Shown here piece by piece: positions 7,966-15,519 of a stretch of DNA of 64,000 nt (the first letter of the stretch is position 1; the number at the start of each line of letters is the position of its first letter). Made by a program: the position numbers and the translations under genes. The DNA lies in the NCBI GenBank assembly GCA_902495455.1, contig CABUXJ010000009.1, positions 1 to 64,000 of the forward strand, written 5' to 3'. The DNA is from an uncultured Prevotella sp. GTDB taxonomy: Bacteria > Bacteroidota > Bacteroidia > Bacteroidales > Bacteroidaceae. Below the pieces are notes generated by a model. The model saw only the letters and a program-made list of their open reading frames with translations, made no database searches and was not told the origin of the DNA.

Positions 7966-8409
7966 TTAATTGTTTGAAAAATACTTATTTAAAGGCAATT
8001 CAGTGAGAATGACAGGAATAAAGCGATTATTGGAATAAGTCACCGTCACTTCTTTGAGTTGCGAGTCGGTGATTTTTTCGGGCATATTCTCGGTGACGGA
8101 CATTACGGCGAACGGTCGCTCGCAAGATCCGAGAAGACGATAACGGCCATCTGCCAGTTTGCAGCGATAAGCGAAATGCTTGCTGTCGGTGATATCCTGA
8201 CAGGTCTTGAAGACCAGTTTTGCCGTATATATAGTATTGTTATCGACATTTTTGTCCGAAATTACGAGCGAGCATGGTGTTTTTGCCATAATGGGAATCC
8301 ACTCCACACCTACCGGAAGGACGACACCCGTCCGACCGACATAACGCATACCTTCAAGATTACGGAAGGACGTTCGTTCGATGGCAGTAATAATATTGAT
8401 TGATTTCAT
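7966..8409 (-). CDS. Structural-like protein (147 aa)
   Basis: Unrecognised beta-rich protein of 147 residues and the first gene of the late block. It shares the motif DGRYRLLGS (compare NGKYRLVGS) and its surroundings with the 200-residue protein downstream of the capsid gene, so the two may be paralogous structural domains. The ATG at 8409 is 22 bases below a cluster of five TGTAC sites (8431-8480), and no host-type promoter is visible before it. It ends about 35 bases before the protease gene. Confidence 0.6.
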   Translation of the reverse strand: MKSINIITAIERTSFRNLEGMRYVGRTGVVLPVGVEWIPIMAKTPCSLVISDKNVDNNTIYTAKLVFKTCQDITDSKHFAYRCKLADGRYRLLGSCERPFAVMSVTENMPEKITDSQLKEVTVTYSNNRFIPVILTELPLNKYFSNN

Positions 8410-8430
8410 GTTATGATGAATTTAGTTTTG

Positions 8431-8480
8431 TGTACGGTCGTGTACGGCTGTGTACGCAGATGTACGGTGCTGTACAAAAT
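8431..8480. promoter_or_regulatory. Five TGTAC sites at exact 10-bp period
   Basis: TGTAC begins at 8431, 8441, 8451, 8461 and 8471. Four copies continue as TGTACGG or TGTACGC and the last reads TGTACAA. Ten-base spacing places every site on one face of the helix, as expected for cooperative binding by a regulator. The array lies between the 158-residue gene and the first late gene, where a late promoter or operator is expected. Confidence 0.75.
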
Positions 8481-8518
8481 GAGGCTTCTTGTGGTTACGA
8501 TTTTGATGTTAAAAAAAT

Positions 8519-8995
8519 CTAATCATGATTACGAGCCCTGATCCGGAAATCGATGCCGCGCTTGAGGTAGGCATCACGCATACGGTAATAACGCTGCCGA
8601 ACCGTCAGCGCATAGTCATAGTCGATGCCATGCTTGTCGCACCAGGCATAAATTGCAGTCATGACAGAGCAACCAAGGTCGTGCATATCGTTGAGTTCGC
8701 TCCACATCGATAACCGAAAATTATCCTCAATGCATTCTTCGACAGCCTTCTTGCCCTTGACACCGAGGTAATTGTATATCTCCGGCGGGGCTTGTGCGCT
8801 GTCAGGTATACAGATGGCCGTGAGACCATCGGCAGCCGTGTCAGGCTCAGCTGACTCCGGGCGTTTACGGATGAAACGTCTGATGGTGGAGTTCTCCACA
8901 CTCTGAGGAGGGAAGACCACCGGACTGCCGAAAGCACTTACAAGCCACTGGGCGACAAATGGTTGCAGTTTGAGATAGACAACGAATTTACTCAT
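8519..8995 (-). CDS. Hypothetical phage protein (158 aa), possible late regulator
   Basis: Unrecognised 158-residue protein starting MSKFVVYLKLQPFVAQWLVS. The ATG at 8995 is chosen over an upstream in-frame start because a TATCTTTG box at 9030-9037 leaves a leader of about 30 bases. The C-terminal half is helical and basic with many Tyr and Arg (LTVRQRYYRMRDAYLKRGID). It is transcribed alone between the primase gene and the late block and lies directly upstream of the TGTAC array, so a role in late transcription is plausible but unproven. Confidence 0.6.
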   Translation of the reverse strand: MSKFVVYLKLQPFVAQWLVSAFGSPVVFPPQSVENSTIRRFIRKRPESAEPDTAADGLTAICIPDSAQAPPEIYNYLGVKGKKAVEECIEDNFRLSMWSELNDMHDLGCSVMTAIYAWCDKHGIDYDYALTVRQRYYRMRDAYLKRGIDFRIRARNHD

Positions 8996-9029
8996 AGGTA
9001 TAAGTATATATAAAACAAGGTTTTCCTTG

Positions 9030-9037
9030 CAAAGATA
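9030..9037 (-). promoter_or_regulatory. -7 box for the 158-residue gene
   Basis: TATCTTTG on the minus strand, 35 bases from the chosen start codon. The upstream sequence is AT-rich, without a clear TTTG. Confidence 0.5.
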
Positions 9038-9078
9038 GTAAATTCCAACTAAAGTAAGAAGAAACGAGTTTCTTAAAG

Positions 9079-9338
9079 CGACACACACTTATACCTGCAC
9101 ACGACACACACAAGCACCTACAAAAATATTACTATTTGATTATCAACAAGTTAGTTCTTTTTATACTTACACACATCTATAATTTTCATGTGTGTAATAC
9201 TTATATTTGTGTGCAAAAATATAAGATTTAATATTTGTGTGGGGAAATGTGTGTGAATTGTGTGTAAATTAATAATGCGTAACTCTTTGATTAGTAACGT
9301 GTGTGTGAATGTGTGTGATGTGTGTAAGGTTGCTGAAA
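9079..9338. repeat. TGTGTG/CACACA-rich intergenic array
   Basis: At least ten TGTGTG or CACACA words lie in about 260 bases. CACACA forms cluster at 9080-9120, and TGTGTG forms such as ATGTGTGTGAA, TTGTGTGTAAA and ATGTGTGTAAGG lie at 9188-9338. They sit in AT-rich DNA with changing flanks and are not a pure dinucleotide run. The position next to the primase-helicase gene suggests an iteron-like replication origin or a multi-site operator. The rest of 8996-9438 holds no gene. Confidence 0.55.
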
Positions 9339-9373
9339 CTGATTGAAAACACCTTTTTACACACATCGCCATG

Positions 9374-9406
9374 AAAAAGGCCCGACTGTCTCACGACAAT
9401 CGGGCC
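9374..9406 (-). terminator. Terminator after primase-helicase
   Basis: Arms 9379-9390 and 9395-9406 form a 12-bp stem with one mismatch, followed by T-rich sequence on the minus strand. It ends the early operon 33 bases after the primase stop. Confidence 0.8.
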
Positions 9407-9438
9407 AAAGCAGAATGATGCTAATATGCACTTAATAA

Positions 9439-12400
9439 TTAGAAGATGTTTTGTTGTTGAACTTGATCATTGTCTTCATCATCGACAGACTCCTCTCGAG
9501 TCTCGAGATTAAGTTCAAATTTTTGTTTGAGGACCTCGTAATCGAAACAGAACGGATTGTCAAACTGTTCAATGTCCTTCGATGTGTTCTGATTGGGATA
9601 ATATTTCTTCTGAACCTGTCCGTTAATAACCACTTTGAACCGTTCTGTTCCTTTTTTCTTGCCGAGAAAGCCCGGGCTTGTCATCAGATAGAAACGGATG
9701 CTACGCTCACTCATGGCCTTCTCATCAGTCTGTTTCGCCGCTTTCTTATATTGCAATATAATCTTTTTCGGCCGAATCATCAGTACAGGTTTGCAGTTGT
9801 TGAAGAGACGTTCCGTGATGTCTGTCTTAATGCCATCGAGATATTTTATCTTATAGTCGGCATCTTTGTATATCATGCCCTCACTGCTCATATACTCCAG
9901 CATGTTCCAGAAGTTGCCTATCTCATTTGAAGCCGCACATTCACTATTCTGTCGACGGATGCTGTCAATGGTTATCTGTCGCATCTCATCGTATGACCAA
10001 GGTAATTCCATCAATTTGTTCATACTGCGGTATGAGGCAAGCAGTACGGTCCAATCGCGCCAAATACGGTCTTCGACCTCATTTCCTTGTATGTCTTGTG
10101 CAATATCTTCACTGACGAAACCATATTGTCTGTAGAAGTCATTTTCAAACTCACTCCTGTGTGAAAGGATTTCGTTAGTAAGATGGCTCACTCCCATCTT
10201 GCGTATATTTACCAGTTCGTTGAACTTCTTTTTCGCTTCTCGGTTATGTACTGTCTTGCCGAACGTGAGAAAAATCGTACGTGAGAACAATGCTATATCA
10301 ACGGTCGGCATCTCCTGCCCAGAGAGGATTACGGCCGAGTCAACCGATGTTATCTCCCTCTTCTTGTCAAGATCCATGTTCATACGGCTACGCCCGGAAC
10401 CGTCATATAAACCTTTGAGAAACTCAATCTTCACCGGGTCGACATTGTTCTTGTACTCATCGACATGCACCAGTGTGTTGCTGCATTGCGCAATAGCGTC
10501 GGCCAATGCTGCGATTGTAGCGTTCTGAATGTTAAGTGGAGTATTGTTCTTGATGAAGAAGCTCATGAGCGAATGCCCTAACTCAGACTTACCTGAACCT
10601 TTCGGACCAAAAAGATTGAGTATCGGGAAGTTCTTGGTGTAGCTCGTAACAATATCACGGAATAATGTCGCAAACAAGAACATGACGCCGACCTTCGCAT
10701 TGTCCCCAAACACATCGGCCATCATCCTGCAATATCCCTCCATCGATATGCTGCTGTGGCTGTCGTCGTGGATGAACATTCGTTCAAATTTGAACATATC
10801 CTTTCGATCTGCGTAGATTTTTGACATTGCCGGCAGATAGTAATTGTCTGTGCCCTGAACCTTGCCTTTATCATCAGTCCGGTCAATACGGACGATCCCG
10901 TAATCATCTACCGGGAGGAACTGTCCGTCGGCCACAATGCCGTTTCCCCAAACAAAAAAGCCTGTATGGCTCCATCCCAACTGCTTAATCTCGACAGCCG
11001 TCTCTGTCCTGTCGTAGAGATAATCACCCAGGCTGTTCAGCTCGTTCGGTCCGGCTTTCCATCTATAATTACCCATCGAGCCGACACGTTCACGGAACGC
11101 TTGCAGACTATACATCTCTGACTCTTTCATTTCGATCAGGGCTTCCTCTCTGCTGACGTTCTTCATCTTATATATTCGTTTTGAGTTGTATGGGTCCTTG
11201 ATGTGGAATAACGGTATCATGACGAAGTTCGACCATTGGTTGCCGCTACTCGAGTAACAGCAATTGTTCTCCTCGTAGAATCCGTACATCTTCAGCAGAT
11301 CGATGTCCCCACGCTTTGAGATGGCTTCAGCCTTGCGTCGCTCGCGATCCTTGACAGCCTGTTTCTGTGCATTGCGCCAGATGTTCTTGTTGCCGTATGA
11401 GTTGCCGAGTTTTTCGATGAGCGCGTTCTGGGTATATTCGTCATCAATACATATTACAAGCGAGCAGACGTCCTTTATCTTCTCCGATCGCTCGATGGTC
11501 TTCTCCGTGCGCTCTATTGTTTTCCCGGCATACCATATAACAAAATCCTCTTCAGGCAGGTTCCGTAATACCTCCGCGCTTCGAATATAACTATCCGCGT
11601 CTCGTTTTGAGCCGTCCTTTGCCGGCGGAATTTCTTTTACTGTCACCGGGAATCCCAATTCCATCGCAAGACGTCCGGACTTGAGGACAGCTTCGATGCC
11701 CGGCGAGAATTGTCTGCCAGCCCTCTGGGTGTCCTGATCCGGGATAAAGCACAATGTCGGGGTGGCGTTTTTGTTACGGAATACAGATCGTAGCTGATGA
11801 AAATGTTCTTGGGTCCATGCCGTGCCTAACGCTGCCACTGTGTTCTCAACACCGATGCTCTGCAACTTCAGTACATCAGGACCACCTTCGACAAGATAAT
11901 ATTTGTTCTCACTGATAGCCTTATGACGCGCGACATTAATACCGAATACATTGCTGCCTTTCTCGAAGATGAAAGAGTTCTTGTTGTTGATATATTTGGG
12001 CGTATCGGCATCCTCTTTCATCGTTCGTGCGGTGAATGCTATGACCCTGTCATACTTGTCGCATACCGGAATCATGATCCGATCTCGGAATGTGTCAATA
12101 TAGCCACCTTTGGACGATTGCTTTACAAGCCCTGCCTCCTCCATGAGCTTCAGCGAGTACCCCTTTGATGTTGCCCACCGGACGAGAGAGTCCCATGTCT
12201 CGGGGGCATAGCCTATCTGTGCAATCTCGCCAAAGTCTCTGTCATAGTCCTCACGTTCTTCGCGCTTGCGGTTCTTGCCCTTGCCACTGACGATTGTCTC
12301 CCGGCTGTTCCATCTTCTGTTCACATAGTCATTGGCCGCTTTGGCTTCAGGCGTATCGAGCTTTATATGTTCTCGGTAAAAATCCCGCACTGCTGCGTTG

Positions 12401-12753
12401 ATGACGAACATGCTCTCACGTTTCTTCTCCTCCTCAATCTCTTCAGGTGATCGCTCGAGAGAATCATCTTCAACCTCTATCCCATATTTTTTTGCGAGGA
12501 ACCGGACTGCGTCAGGGAAGGTCATAGACTCATGCTCCATAATGAAATGAATGGAGTTGCCGCCCTTACCGCATACAAAACAGTGACATATATTCTTTGC
12601 CGGACTGACCACGAATGACGGATTGCGGTCGTCATGGAACGGGCACAATCCTTTGTAGTTCACGCCCGATTTTTTCAGGTCGATGTAATCGGAGACGACA
12701 TCAACAATGTCAGCCCTGTTCAACACATCTTCTATTGTCTTGTTGCTAATCAT
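9439..12753 (-). CDS. Phage primase-helicase (CHC2 zinc finger, TOPRIM, helicase)
   Basis: A 1104-residue replication protein. The N-terminal DnaG-type zinc finger has C37, H40, C58 and C61 in GLCPFHDDRNPSF and CFVCG. A TOPRIM region follows with VEGGPD and FIPDQD. The C-terminal ATPase has Walker A GPKGSGKS and a VDEYK Walker B, resembling SF3 or DUF927-type helicases. Such fusions let phages, plasmids and satellites start and unwind their own replication. The ATG at 12753 is preferred to a TTG at 12777 because the TTG lies inside a -7 box. It is the only replication gene in the element. Confidence 0.9.
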   Translation of the reverse strand: MISNKTIEDVLNRADIVDVVSDYIDLKKSGVNYKGLCPFHDDRNPSFVVSPAKNICHCFVCGKGGNSIHFIMEHESMTFPDAVRFLAKKYGIEVEDDSLERSPEEIEEEKKRESMFVINAAVRDFYREHIKLDTPEAKAANDYVNRRWNSRETIVSGKGKNRKREEREDYDRDFGEIAQIGYAPETWDSLVRWATSKGYSLKLMEEAGLVKQSSKGGYIDTFRDRIMIPVCDKYDRVIAFTARTMKEDADTPKYINNKNSFIFEKGSNVFGINVARHKAISENKYYLVEGGPDVLKLQSIGVENTVAALGTAWTQEHFHQLRSVFRNKNATPTLCFIPDQDTQRAGRQFSPGIEAVLKSGRLAMELGFPVTVKEIPPAKDGSKRDADSYIRSAEVLRNLPEEDFVIWYAGKTIERTEKTIERSEKIKDVCSLVICIDDEYTQNALIEKLGNSYGNKNIWRNAQKQAVKDRERRKAEAISKRGDIDLLKMYGFYEENNCCYSSSGNQWSNFVMIPLFHIKDPYNSKRIYKMKNVSREEALIEMKESEMYSLQAFRERVGSMGNYRWKAGPNELNSLGDYLYDRTETAVEIKQLGWSHTGFFVWGNGIVADGQFLPVDDYGIVRIDRTDDKGKVQGTDNYYLPAMSKIYADRKDMFKFERMFIHDDSHSSISMEGYCRMMADVFGDNAKVGVMFLFATLFRDIVTSYTKNFPILNLFGPKGSGKSELGHSLMSFFIKNNTPLNIQNATIAALADAIAQCSNTLVHVDEYKNNVDPVKIEFLKGLYDGSGRSRMNMDLDKKREITSVDSAVILSGQEMPTVDIALFSRTIFLTFGKTVHNREAKKKFNELVNIRKMGVSHLTNEILSHRSEFENDFYRQYGFVSEDIAQDIQGNEVEDRIWRDWTVLLASYRSMNKLMELPWSYDEMRQITIDSIRRQNSECAASNEIGNFWNMLEYMSSEGMIYKDADYKIKYLDGIKTDITERLFNNCKPVLMIRPKKIILQYKKAAKQTDEKAMSERSIRFYLMTSPGFLGKKKGTERFKVVINGQVQKKYYPNQNTSKDIEQFDNPFCFDYEVLKQKFELNLETREESVDDEDNDQVQQQNIF

Positions 12754-12774
12754 AAGGTATTCTGCTTGTTTCTG

Positions 12775-12782
12775 CAAAGATA
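12775..12782 (-). promoter_or_regulatory. -7 box for primase-helicase
   Basis: TATCTTTG on the minus strand, about 21 bases before the primase ATG. It excludes the upstream TTG start. Confidence 0.55.
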
Positions 12783-12816
12783 TGCTCTCGCTGTATTGCT
12801 GTAAAATACTTATTAA

Positions 12817-13116
12817 TTATTTAAATATCAAATCAAATCTATGGTTCCTCACATACACCCATCCTTCGATGATCATCATGTTGTGGACTCGGGATTGTCG
12901 ACATGGGAGCGACATATCTCTGATATATGCCCGTCCGCGATAATCCCACATTATTAATATAGCCCCGGGCTTCCCGTTCCTGATAGTATATCCTTTGACT
13001 TGATGAACGTACCCGGAGGACAGCGACATCGAGCGAAATGTTACGTTCGCTGGCTTCGCTTTCTCGAACTCTTCAACTGTTTTTTGTGCAAATCTTCTCT
13101 TTAGCATATTCAACAT
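12817..13116 (-). CDS. Hypothetical phage protein (99 aa)
   Basis: Unrecognised, basic 99-residue protein (MLNMLKRRFAQKTVEEFEKA) with beta-rich middle and end (GYTIRNGKPGAILIMWDYRG, MMIIEGWVYVRNHRFDLIF). No membrane or signal segment. It overlaps the end of a 39-residue Cys-rich frame and precedes the primase gene in the early operon. Confidence 0.55.
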   Translation of the reverse strand: MLNMLKRRFAQKTVEEFEKAKPANVTFRSMSLSSGYVHQVKGYTIRNGKPGAILIMWDYRGRAYIRDMSLPCRQSRVHNMMIIEGWVYVRNHRFDLIFK

Positions 13117-13192
13117 ATTTATTAATCAATGAACAAAAGCCTCCATTGATACAATTATTGAGATAATCACATTCTACACAATCCGAAGGCAT
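13073..13192 (-). CDS. Cys-rich micro-protein (39 aa)
   Basis: A 39-codon frame beginning MPSDCVECDYLNNCINGGFC and ending ICTKNS. Five cysteines (5, 8, 14, 20, 36) with a CxxC pair suggest metal binding. The ATG lies four bases after the LuxR-type gene's stop, suggesting translational coupling, and its last 44 bases overlap the 99-residue gene in another frame. The neighbouring LuxR-type protein has a similar cysteine cluster (RCPLRGGFCPDENIICK). No function is known. Confidence 0.45.
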   Translation of the reverse strand: MPSDCVECDYLNNCINGGFCSLINKYVEYAKEKICTKNS

Positions 13193-13196
13193 AAGA

Positions 13197-13748
13197 TTAT
13201 ATATTACTCATTCGTAAGACTTTGATGATCTCCCTACAATTACGCACGCCGAGCTTCTTTTTGATGTTGTGCAGTTGCACCTTGATTGTGCTCGGGCTTT
13301 TACCAAGTTTTTCGGCGATGACATCGAATGTGTAGCCTTCGAGGTACATGTTTGCCACTGACGTCTCTGACGGTGACAATCTTATTAGCCCTTTCGGTTT
13401 ACAAATAATATTCTCATCTGGACAGAAGCCACCACGCAGCGGGCAACGGACCTCCTCAAAGTACAATATGTCATGCTCAATGTCTTGACGCAATAAGTCA
13501 TTTTCACCGAAATTGCATCTGATAAAACGTGCAGCCATATCAAAATTCTCTTTGCGTTTGGCCGCTACATTCTTGATCCGCGTGCCGTATATGGTTGCCA
13601 GCCTGGCATAACACGACGGAAATCTGGTTTTTACCATATCTATTATCTCCGGAACTATCTCACTATATGATGTCATTCGACGTTCCTTCCCGTCGGAATT
13701 ATAGCGTATAGTTCCGTCAGGCGTTACATAAAATTCTACCTTCTCCAT
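13197..13748 (-). CDS. LuxR-type HTH transcriptional regulator
   Basis: A 183-residue protein. The C-terminal 60 residues are a textbook LuxR/GerE DNA-binding domain: LSPSETSVANMYLEGYTFDV, AEKLGKSPSTIKVQLHNI, KKKLGVRNCREIIKVLR. The N-terminal 120 residues match no receiver domain and carry four cysteines (RCPLRGGFCPDENIICK) that could bind metal. It is the second gene of the early operon, divergent from the XRE repressor, and could switch on replication or late genes, including through the TGTAC array. The start overlaps the upstream gene by 13 bases. Confidence 0.88.
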   Translation of the reverse strand: MEKVEFYVTPDGTIRYNSDGKERRMTSYSEIVPEIIDMVKTRFPSCYARLATIYGTRIKNVAAKRKENFDMAARFIRCNFGENDLLRQDIEHDILYFEEVRCPLRGGFCPDENIICKPKGLIRLSPSETSVANMYLEGYTFDVIAEKLGKSPSTIKVQLHNIKKKLGVRNCREIIKVLRMSNI

Positions 13749-13951
13749 GCGCTTTCATTCTCTATTGCCTCAAGGACATCCCTTTCTTCATTTCTCCGGA
13801 ATCGTCCTCGTCCGGTTCCGGCCAATTTCTGTCTCATCGTCGAATAGTTATATCCAAACTTGATTATAAGATATTCCAACAATTCGCTTTTCTCTTTTTT
13901 CGTGAGATTCTGGTAATAATCCTGTACGTTCACAATCATGCTCTGCTTCAT
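13736..13951 (-). CDS. Small early phage protein, HTH-like (71 aa)
   Basis: A 71-residue basic protein with LTKKEKSELLEYLIIKFGYN, then YSTMRQKLAGTGRGRFRRNE. The pattern of a helix, a short YS turn and a basic segment is common in small Bacteroidales mobile-element regulators, and I infer nucleic-acid binding. It is the first gene of the early operon, transcribed from the divergent region facing the repressor, and overlaps the LuxR-type gene by 13 bases. Confidence 0.6.
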   Translation of the reverse strand: MKQSMIVNVQDYYQNLTKKEKSELLEYLIIKFGYNYSTMRQKLAGTGRGRFRRNEERDVLEAIENESAWRR

Positions 13952-14078
13952 TCTAATTTTGTTTTTACGAAATTAATGATTAAATTTGTCTGCAAATATA
14001 TAACAATTTTCGTTATTGTATAACTTTGATTGGGGATGATTCCAAATAAAGTTGTATATTTAACTAATATTAGCAAGA
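13952..14078. promoter_or_regulatory. Divergent early/repressor promoter region
   Basis: A TATATTTG box on the minus strand (13993-14000) serves the early operon and a TAACTTTG box on the plus strand (14021-14028) serves the repressor. The intervening DNA is AT-rich with repeated TATAAC words that could be operator half-sites. This is the expected position of a lysogeny-type switch. Confidence 0.6.
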
Positions 14079-14513
14079 ATGGGGTACATATACAATACGT
14101 TAAACATTGAAAGGCTTCGCTATCTATTACGACAGAAAGGCATGACAGAGCGCGCTTTCAGTAAGGCGCTTTGGGGAGATGGTACACATCTCAACATCAA
14201 ATACTTTGCACAAAAGCCGGACGTTAAATGCAGTACTCTTATTAAGATCTGCAATATACTTGGTGTATCTGTTGAAAGTATATTTGCTCCTATGGATGAC
14301 AAAGACAATGTCCCATCTATAGTTGGGAACGATAACATTATCAATAGTGCCATCATCGGTTCAGATATAAGTCGTCTAAAGCACGAAAATGATACTTTGA
14401 AGCTGGTTTTAAAGGAAAAAGACGCTCGTATTGACGATTTAAAAAACATTAACTCGAAATTGGAAGATCGTCTTGACCTTATAATCAAGATGGGACGATT
14501 TTCGGATAAATAA
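14079..14513 (+). CDS. XRE-family repressor with coiled-coil tail
   Basis: A 144-residue protein. Residues 8-60 form a Cro/CI-type HTH (LRYLLRQKGMTERAFSKALW, then CSTLIKICNILGVSVESIF), and a long coiled coil follows (SRLKHENDTLKLVLKEKDAR). It is the only plus-strand gene of the element and faces the early operon, the layout of a phage or satellite master repressor. No protease-like domain is present, so release would need an antirepressor or protein-protein induction rather than self-cleavage. A terminator follows at 14598. Confidence 0.85.
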   Translation: MGYIYNTLNIERLRYLLRQKGMTERAFSKALWGDGTHLNIKYFAQKPDVKCSTLIKICNILGVSVESIFAPMDDKDNVPSIVGNDNIINSAIIGSDISRLKHENDTLKLVLKEKDARIDDLKNINSKLEDRLDLIIKMGRFSDK

Positions 14514-14597
14514 TATTAATTGTAAAGAAAACAGCTACGATTATATTGATAATTGAGAAAAATGACGCTCCGGTCTTTGTCGCCTCATCCCGACAAG

Positions 14598-14632
14598 AAG
14601 AAGGAGCTGATTGTCAGTTCCTTCTTTTTTTG
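14598..14632 (+). terminator. Terminator after XRE repressor
   Basis: Arms 14598-14610 and 14614-14626 form a 13-bp stem with one G-U pair, followed by a T-run. It ends the repressor transcript. Confidence 0.8.
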
Positions 14633-14648
14633 TTGTATGGCTTTTGGA

Positions 14649-14713
14649 GCTCAGCGGCAATTCACTTTCATGCTCAGCCACAATTCTTTCAGGCTCAGCG
14701 ACAATTCTTTTAT
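14649..14713. repeat. Three imperfect 21-23 bp direct repeats
   Basis: GCTCAGCGGCAATTC (14649), GCTCAGCCACAATTC (14672) and GCTCAGCGACAATTC (14693) repeat at steps of 23 and 21 bp, each followed by a pyrimidine-rich tail. They lie at the right edge of the phage-like element between two plus-strand terminators. Possible roles are integrase arm sites, operator sites or element-end repeats. Confidence 0.6.
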
Positions 14714-14747
14714 TTTGAAACAGGATGGATGGTGTATAAGAAAAATT

Positions 14748-14780
14748 AGGGCCGTCACTGTGCTCAGTGCGGCCCTTTTC
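14748..14780 (+). terminator. Second plus-strand terminator at the element edge
   Basis: AGGGCCG-CACTG pairs with CAGTGCGGCCCT with one bulged base, followed by TTTT. It isolates the element from the host operon on the right. Confidence 0.7.
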
Positions 14781-15006
14781 TACGTTAGTTTATTATGAAA
14801 AATTTGAGAGAATGAAACTTCACAGTTTCGTTTTTGTTTTACATTAAATGATTATTTATTTAGAGAAAGCATAGAAATTTTTCTTTTTTCGCGGTCCTCC
14901 GACCGATTTTCCGGCTTGTCATGACCATTCCTTCATGGCCTTTCAATCTTTCCGTCATGGCCTTTCGGCACTTCGGATGCGGTCCTGCTGTCAGTCTGTA
15001 TGGCGT

Positions 15007-15519
15007 TCAGTCAATATTGCCCTTGCGGTTTCTGAATGTCTGCATGATGCTGCTGATAAACTCTTCGTCGATGTTGCCCGTGAGATTGACTATCACGAGG
15101 ACGTCGGAATCGGTATCGGCATGCAGCAAGACGAGTTCGACGGTGTCGCCATTGCGTGTCTTCCGCGTGTAGAACGTGCCGTGGCCATTGCCGCTTCGGT
15201 AGTCCTTGTTGTGCGTGAAGCGTTGCGCGTTCTTTTTCAGGAGGTTTTCCGCCTGTCGGAAATAAGCCTCACTGCGTGTGCTTGTGGTCACGATGCGGGC
15301 GCTGCGGAGCTTCTGTATGGCCTGCGCCATGTTGCCGTTGTTGTCCTCTCCGGCCTTTTTCGTGAGTTGTTCCATCATCTTCGGACTCACCGTCACGCAC
15401 TGTACGGCTGTGTCTACGTCACATTCCTCTACAAAACGGGAGGCAAAGTCCTGCACACCCTGAGCGCTGACGGATGCCGCCATGACGGCGGCTATGATGA
15501 AGCATAAAGCCCTTTTCAT
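15007..15519 (-). CDS. DUF4252 protein, secreted
   Basis: A 170-residue exported protein with an N-terminal signal peptide (MKRALCFIIAAVMAASVSAQ). The rest matches DUF4252 of Bacteroidota: a helical first half, then TVELVLLHADTDSDVLVIVN and a C-terminal ISSIMQTF helix. Function of the family is unknown. It is the third gene of a minus-strand operon after an ECF sigma factor and a membrane protein that probably acts as anti-sigma factor, so it is likely an envelope-stress output or partner. One stop codon separates it from the gene before. Confidence 0.82.
   Translation of the reverse strand: MKRALCFIIAAVMAASVSAQGVQDFASRFVEECDVDTAVQCVTVSPKMMEQLTKKAGEDNNGNMAQAIQKLRSARIVTTSTRSEAYFRQAENLLKKNAQRFTHNKDYRSGNGHGTFYTRKTRNGDTVELVLLHADTDSDVLVIVNLTGNIDEEFISSIMQTFRNRKGNID

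Noticed and set aside
8431..8480. CRISPR-like repeat
   Set aside because: The unit is only 10 bp with no spacers, and no cas genes are present.
9079..9338. Plain dinucleotide microsatellite
   Set aside because: The TGTGTG words are short, separated by varied AT-rich sequence and occur in both orientations.
14546..14798. Small genes after the XRE repressor
   Set aside because: The frames lie across two terminators and direct repeats and have no protein-like composition.
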